This document shows, in pieces, positions 5,686 through 7,189 of a stretch of 7,189 bases of DNA. The translations under genes and the position numbers were made by a program. Position 1 is the first letter of the stretch, and each line of letters starts with the position of its first letter. This DNA comes from JAMQPK01 sp031395755 (GTDB lineage Bacteria > Acidobacteriota > Vicinamibacteria > Vicinamibacterales > JAMQPK01), in NCBI GenBank assembly GCA_031395755.1, contig JANNJO010000387.1, positions 1-7,189 on the forward strand, given 5' to 3'. The notes below the pieces were generated by a model. The model saw nothing but the letters and a program-made list of their open reading frames with translations. It was not told where the DNA came from and did no database searches.

Positions 5686-7189
5686 GTGAATACGAGGGCG
5701 AAAGATCGCCGCGAGTTTCTTGGCACGGCCATGCGCGCAGCCGGCGGAATGATGATCGCGCCCGGGATTATCCGCCAGGATGCCTCGAGGCCCGCGATTG
5801 CATACGGCACCGCGAGCGGCGACATCACCCGCGATCGCGCGGTCGTGTGGGGCCGCACCGACCGGCGGGCGCGCATGCTCGTCGAGTGGTCCACCACCGA
5901 AGCGTTTCAAGACGTGCGTCGCGTCAGGGGCCCGGAGACGGCCGGAGACGCCGGCTTCACGGCACGGGTCGATCTGCAGGTGCCGCCTGGTGAGCGCATT
6001 TTCTATCGCGTGCAGTTCGAGGATCTCAGCGACTCCCGCAATCTGAGTCTGCCGGCGGCGGGAAGCCTGCTCTCGGCGCCGCGGGAGGCTCGCGACCTGA
6101 CGTTCGCGTGGTCGGCCGACACCGTCGGCCAGGGCTGGGGCATCAACCTCGAGTGGGGCGGCATGCGCATGTACGACACCATCCGCCGCGTGCGCCCCGA
6201 CTTTTTCATTCACTGCGGAGACACGATCTACGCCGATGGGCCGGTCCCGGCGGAAATCCGGCTTCCGGACGGGACCCTTTGGAAGAACCTCGTCACTCCG
6301 GCGAAATCGAAGGTCGCCGAAACCCTCGACGAATTCCGCGGCAACTACGCCTACAACCTGCTCGACGACAACGTGCGCCGATTCAATGCGGAGATTCCGC
6401 AGCTCGTGCTGTGGGACGACCACGAAGTGAAGAACAACTGGTATCCCGGCATGAGCCTCGCCGCCGACGACCGCTATACCGAGAAGAATGCCCGGGTGCT
6501 CGCGGCGAACGCGAGAAGGGCGTTTCTTGAGTACTCGCCGATTCGACTGCCGCGCGGGGCCACAACACGCACCGGCCGAATTTACCGAACGGCTTCCTAC
6601 GGCCCTCTGCTCGACGTGTTTGCGCTCGACCTGCGTACCTATCGCGGCCCCAACTCGGCAAATCGACAATCCATGCCGAACGCCGCAACCGATCATGCGG
6701 GCGCGCGGCAGCTGATGTGGTTGAAGAGCGCTCTGCTCGCCTCGAAGGCCACCTGGAAGGTCATTGCCAGCGACCTGCCGATCGGGCTCATCGTTCGCGA
6801 CGGCGAAACCGCGTTCGAGGCGATTGCCAACGGCGATGGCCCACCGCTCGGCCGCGAGCACGAGATCGCCGACCTGCTGCGCTTCATGCGGCGACGGCAG
6901 ATTCAGAACGTGGTCTGGGTGACCGGTGACGTGCATTACGCGGCCGCGCATCATTACGATCCGGAACGGGCGCGGTTCAAGGACTTTCAGCCGTTCTGGG
7001 AGTTCGTGGCAGGCCCGCTCCACGCCGGCACCTTCGGCCCCAACGCGCTCGACGGGACATTCGGACCCGAGCTGCGGTTCGCGAGCGTCCCGCCGGGGTC
7101 GCCCCCGAATCAGCCCCCGAGCGCGGGCCTTCAGTTCTTCGGATTCGTCAGGATTGCGGCAGGTACGAAGGTGATGACGGTGGATCTCA
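5686..7189 (+). CDS. PhoD-like metallophosphatase, Tat-exported (3' end beyond window)
   Basis: The frame is open from GTG 5686 to the edge: 501 codons are visible, and it ends in a final-strand-like KVMTVDL, so only a short tail is probably missing. TTG 5680 is an alternative start; a TAA at 5674 closes the frame upstream. The Shine-Dalgarno is weak. The Tat signal contains DRREFLG (Arg 8-9). A PhoD N-terminal Fn3-like domain runs over about 38-125 (YGTASGDITRDRAVVWGR). The catalytic domain follows with AWSADT (D145), FFIHCGDTIYADG (D179, Y182), LWDDHEVKNNW (D244, D245, H246, N250) and VTGDVHYAAAHH (D415, H417, H422). PhoD enzymes are secreted calcium/iron phosphodiesterases and phosphatases that release phosphate from organic phosphorus. 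Where B. subtilis PhoD has the FASCQ cysteine, this protein appears to have Asp145, so the metal site may differ. It is divergent from the other genes, so a shared role with them is not implied. Confidence 0.92.
   Translation, partial: MNTRAKDRREFLGTAMRAAGGMMIAPGIIRQDASRPAIAYGTASGDITRDRAVVWGRTDRRARMLVEWSTTEAFQDVRRVRGPETAGDAGFTARVDLQVPPGERIFYRVQFEDLSDSRNLSLPAAGSLLSAPREARDLTFAWSADTVGQGWGINLEWGGMRMYDTIRRVRPDFFIHCGDTIYADGPVPAEIRLPDGTLWKNLVTPAKSKVAETLDEFRGNYAYNLLDDNVRRFNAEIPQLVLWDDHEVKNNWYPGMSLAADDRYTEKNARVLAANARRAFLEYSPIRLPRGATTRTGRIYRTASYGPLLDVFALDLRTYRGPNSANRQSMPNAATDHAGARQLMWLKSALLASKATWKVIASDLPIGLIVRDGETAFEAIANGDGPPLGREHEIADLLRFMRRRQIQNVVWVTGDVHYAAAHHYDPERARFKDFQPFWEFVAGPLHAGTFGPNALDGTFGPELRFASVPPGSPPNQPPSAGLQFFGFVRIAAGTKVMTVDL

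Noticed and set aside
5595..5897. N-terminal extension of the SelA-like frame up to 5897
   Set aside because: The extension lies opposite the PhoD-like N-terminus and would put the Tat signal about 100 residues inside the protein. Starts at 5594 or 5639 have proper ribosome sites.
5605..7023. Long minus-strand open frame of about 472 codons opposite the PhoD-like gene
   Set aside because: The plus strand here encodes clear PhoD motifs without a frameshift. The antisense protein shows no family motif and is a typical shadow in GC-rich coding DNA.

Overview
The window is GC-rich, densely coding bacterial DNA, probably chromosomal. The gene families suggest a soil or sediment Acidobacteriota of the Vicinamibacteria type, with Planctomycetota/Verrucomicrobiota-like relatives as alternatives. 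This placement is an inference from gene content: a DUF1592/DUF1552 pair, many twin-arginine (Tat) signals and exported PLP enzymes. I see no rRNA, tRNA, CRISPR array, transposase or phage gene.

Layout. Four genes read leftward (minus strand), in transcription order: a SelA-like PLP enzyme with a C-terminal beta-rich domain (4017-5594), a possible 26-codon leader ORF (3926-4006), a RidA-family protein (3459-3929), a multidomain DUF1587/1595/1592/1588/1585 c-type cytochrome (1027-3390), and a DUF1552 protein that runs off the left edge (2-1030). A PhoD-like metallophosphatase reads rightward from 5686 and runs off the right edge, probably lacking only a short C-terminal tail. The short divergent gap (5595-5685) must carry control signals for both directions.

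How the genes may work together. Every gene encodes a predicted exported protein: the cytochrome by an ordinary Sec-type signal, and the DUF1552, RidA, SelA-like and PhoD-like proteins by Tat-type signals with a twin arginine. The cytochrome and DUF1552 genes overlap by ATGA and form the known, still poorly characterised pair. The most interesting point is the adjacency of an exported SelA/ammonia-lyase-like PLP enzyme and an exported RidA. RidA proteins normally work in the cytoplasm, hydrolysing the enamine/imine intermediates that PLP enzymes release. The window therefore suggests a cell-envelope version of this enzyme/clean-up partnership. That is inference; the sequence shows only the families, the signals and the adjacency.

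Regulatory observations are modest: a perfect TATAAT between the RidA-like and cytochrome genes, Shine-Dalgarno-bearing direct repeats before both of those genes, and a near-perfect Shine-Dalgarno plus palindrome upstream of the SelA-like gene that leaves its start ambiguous.
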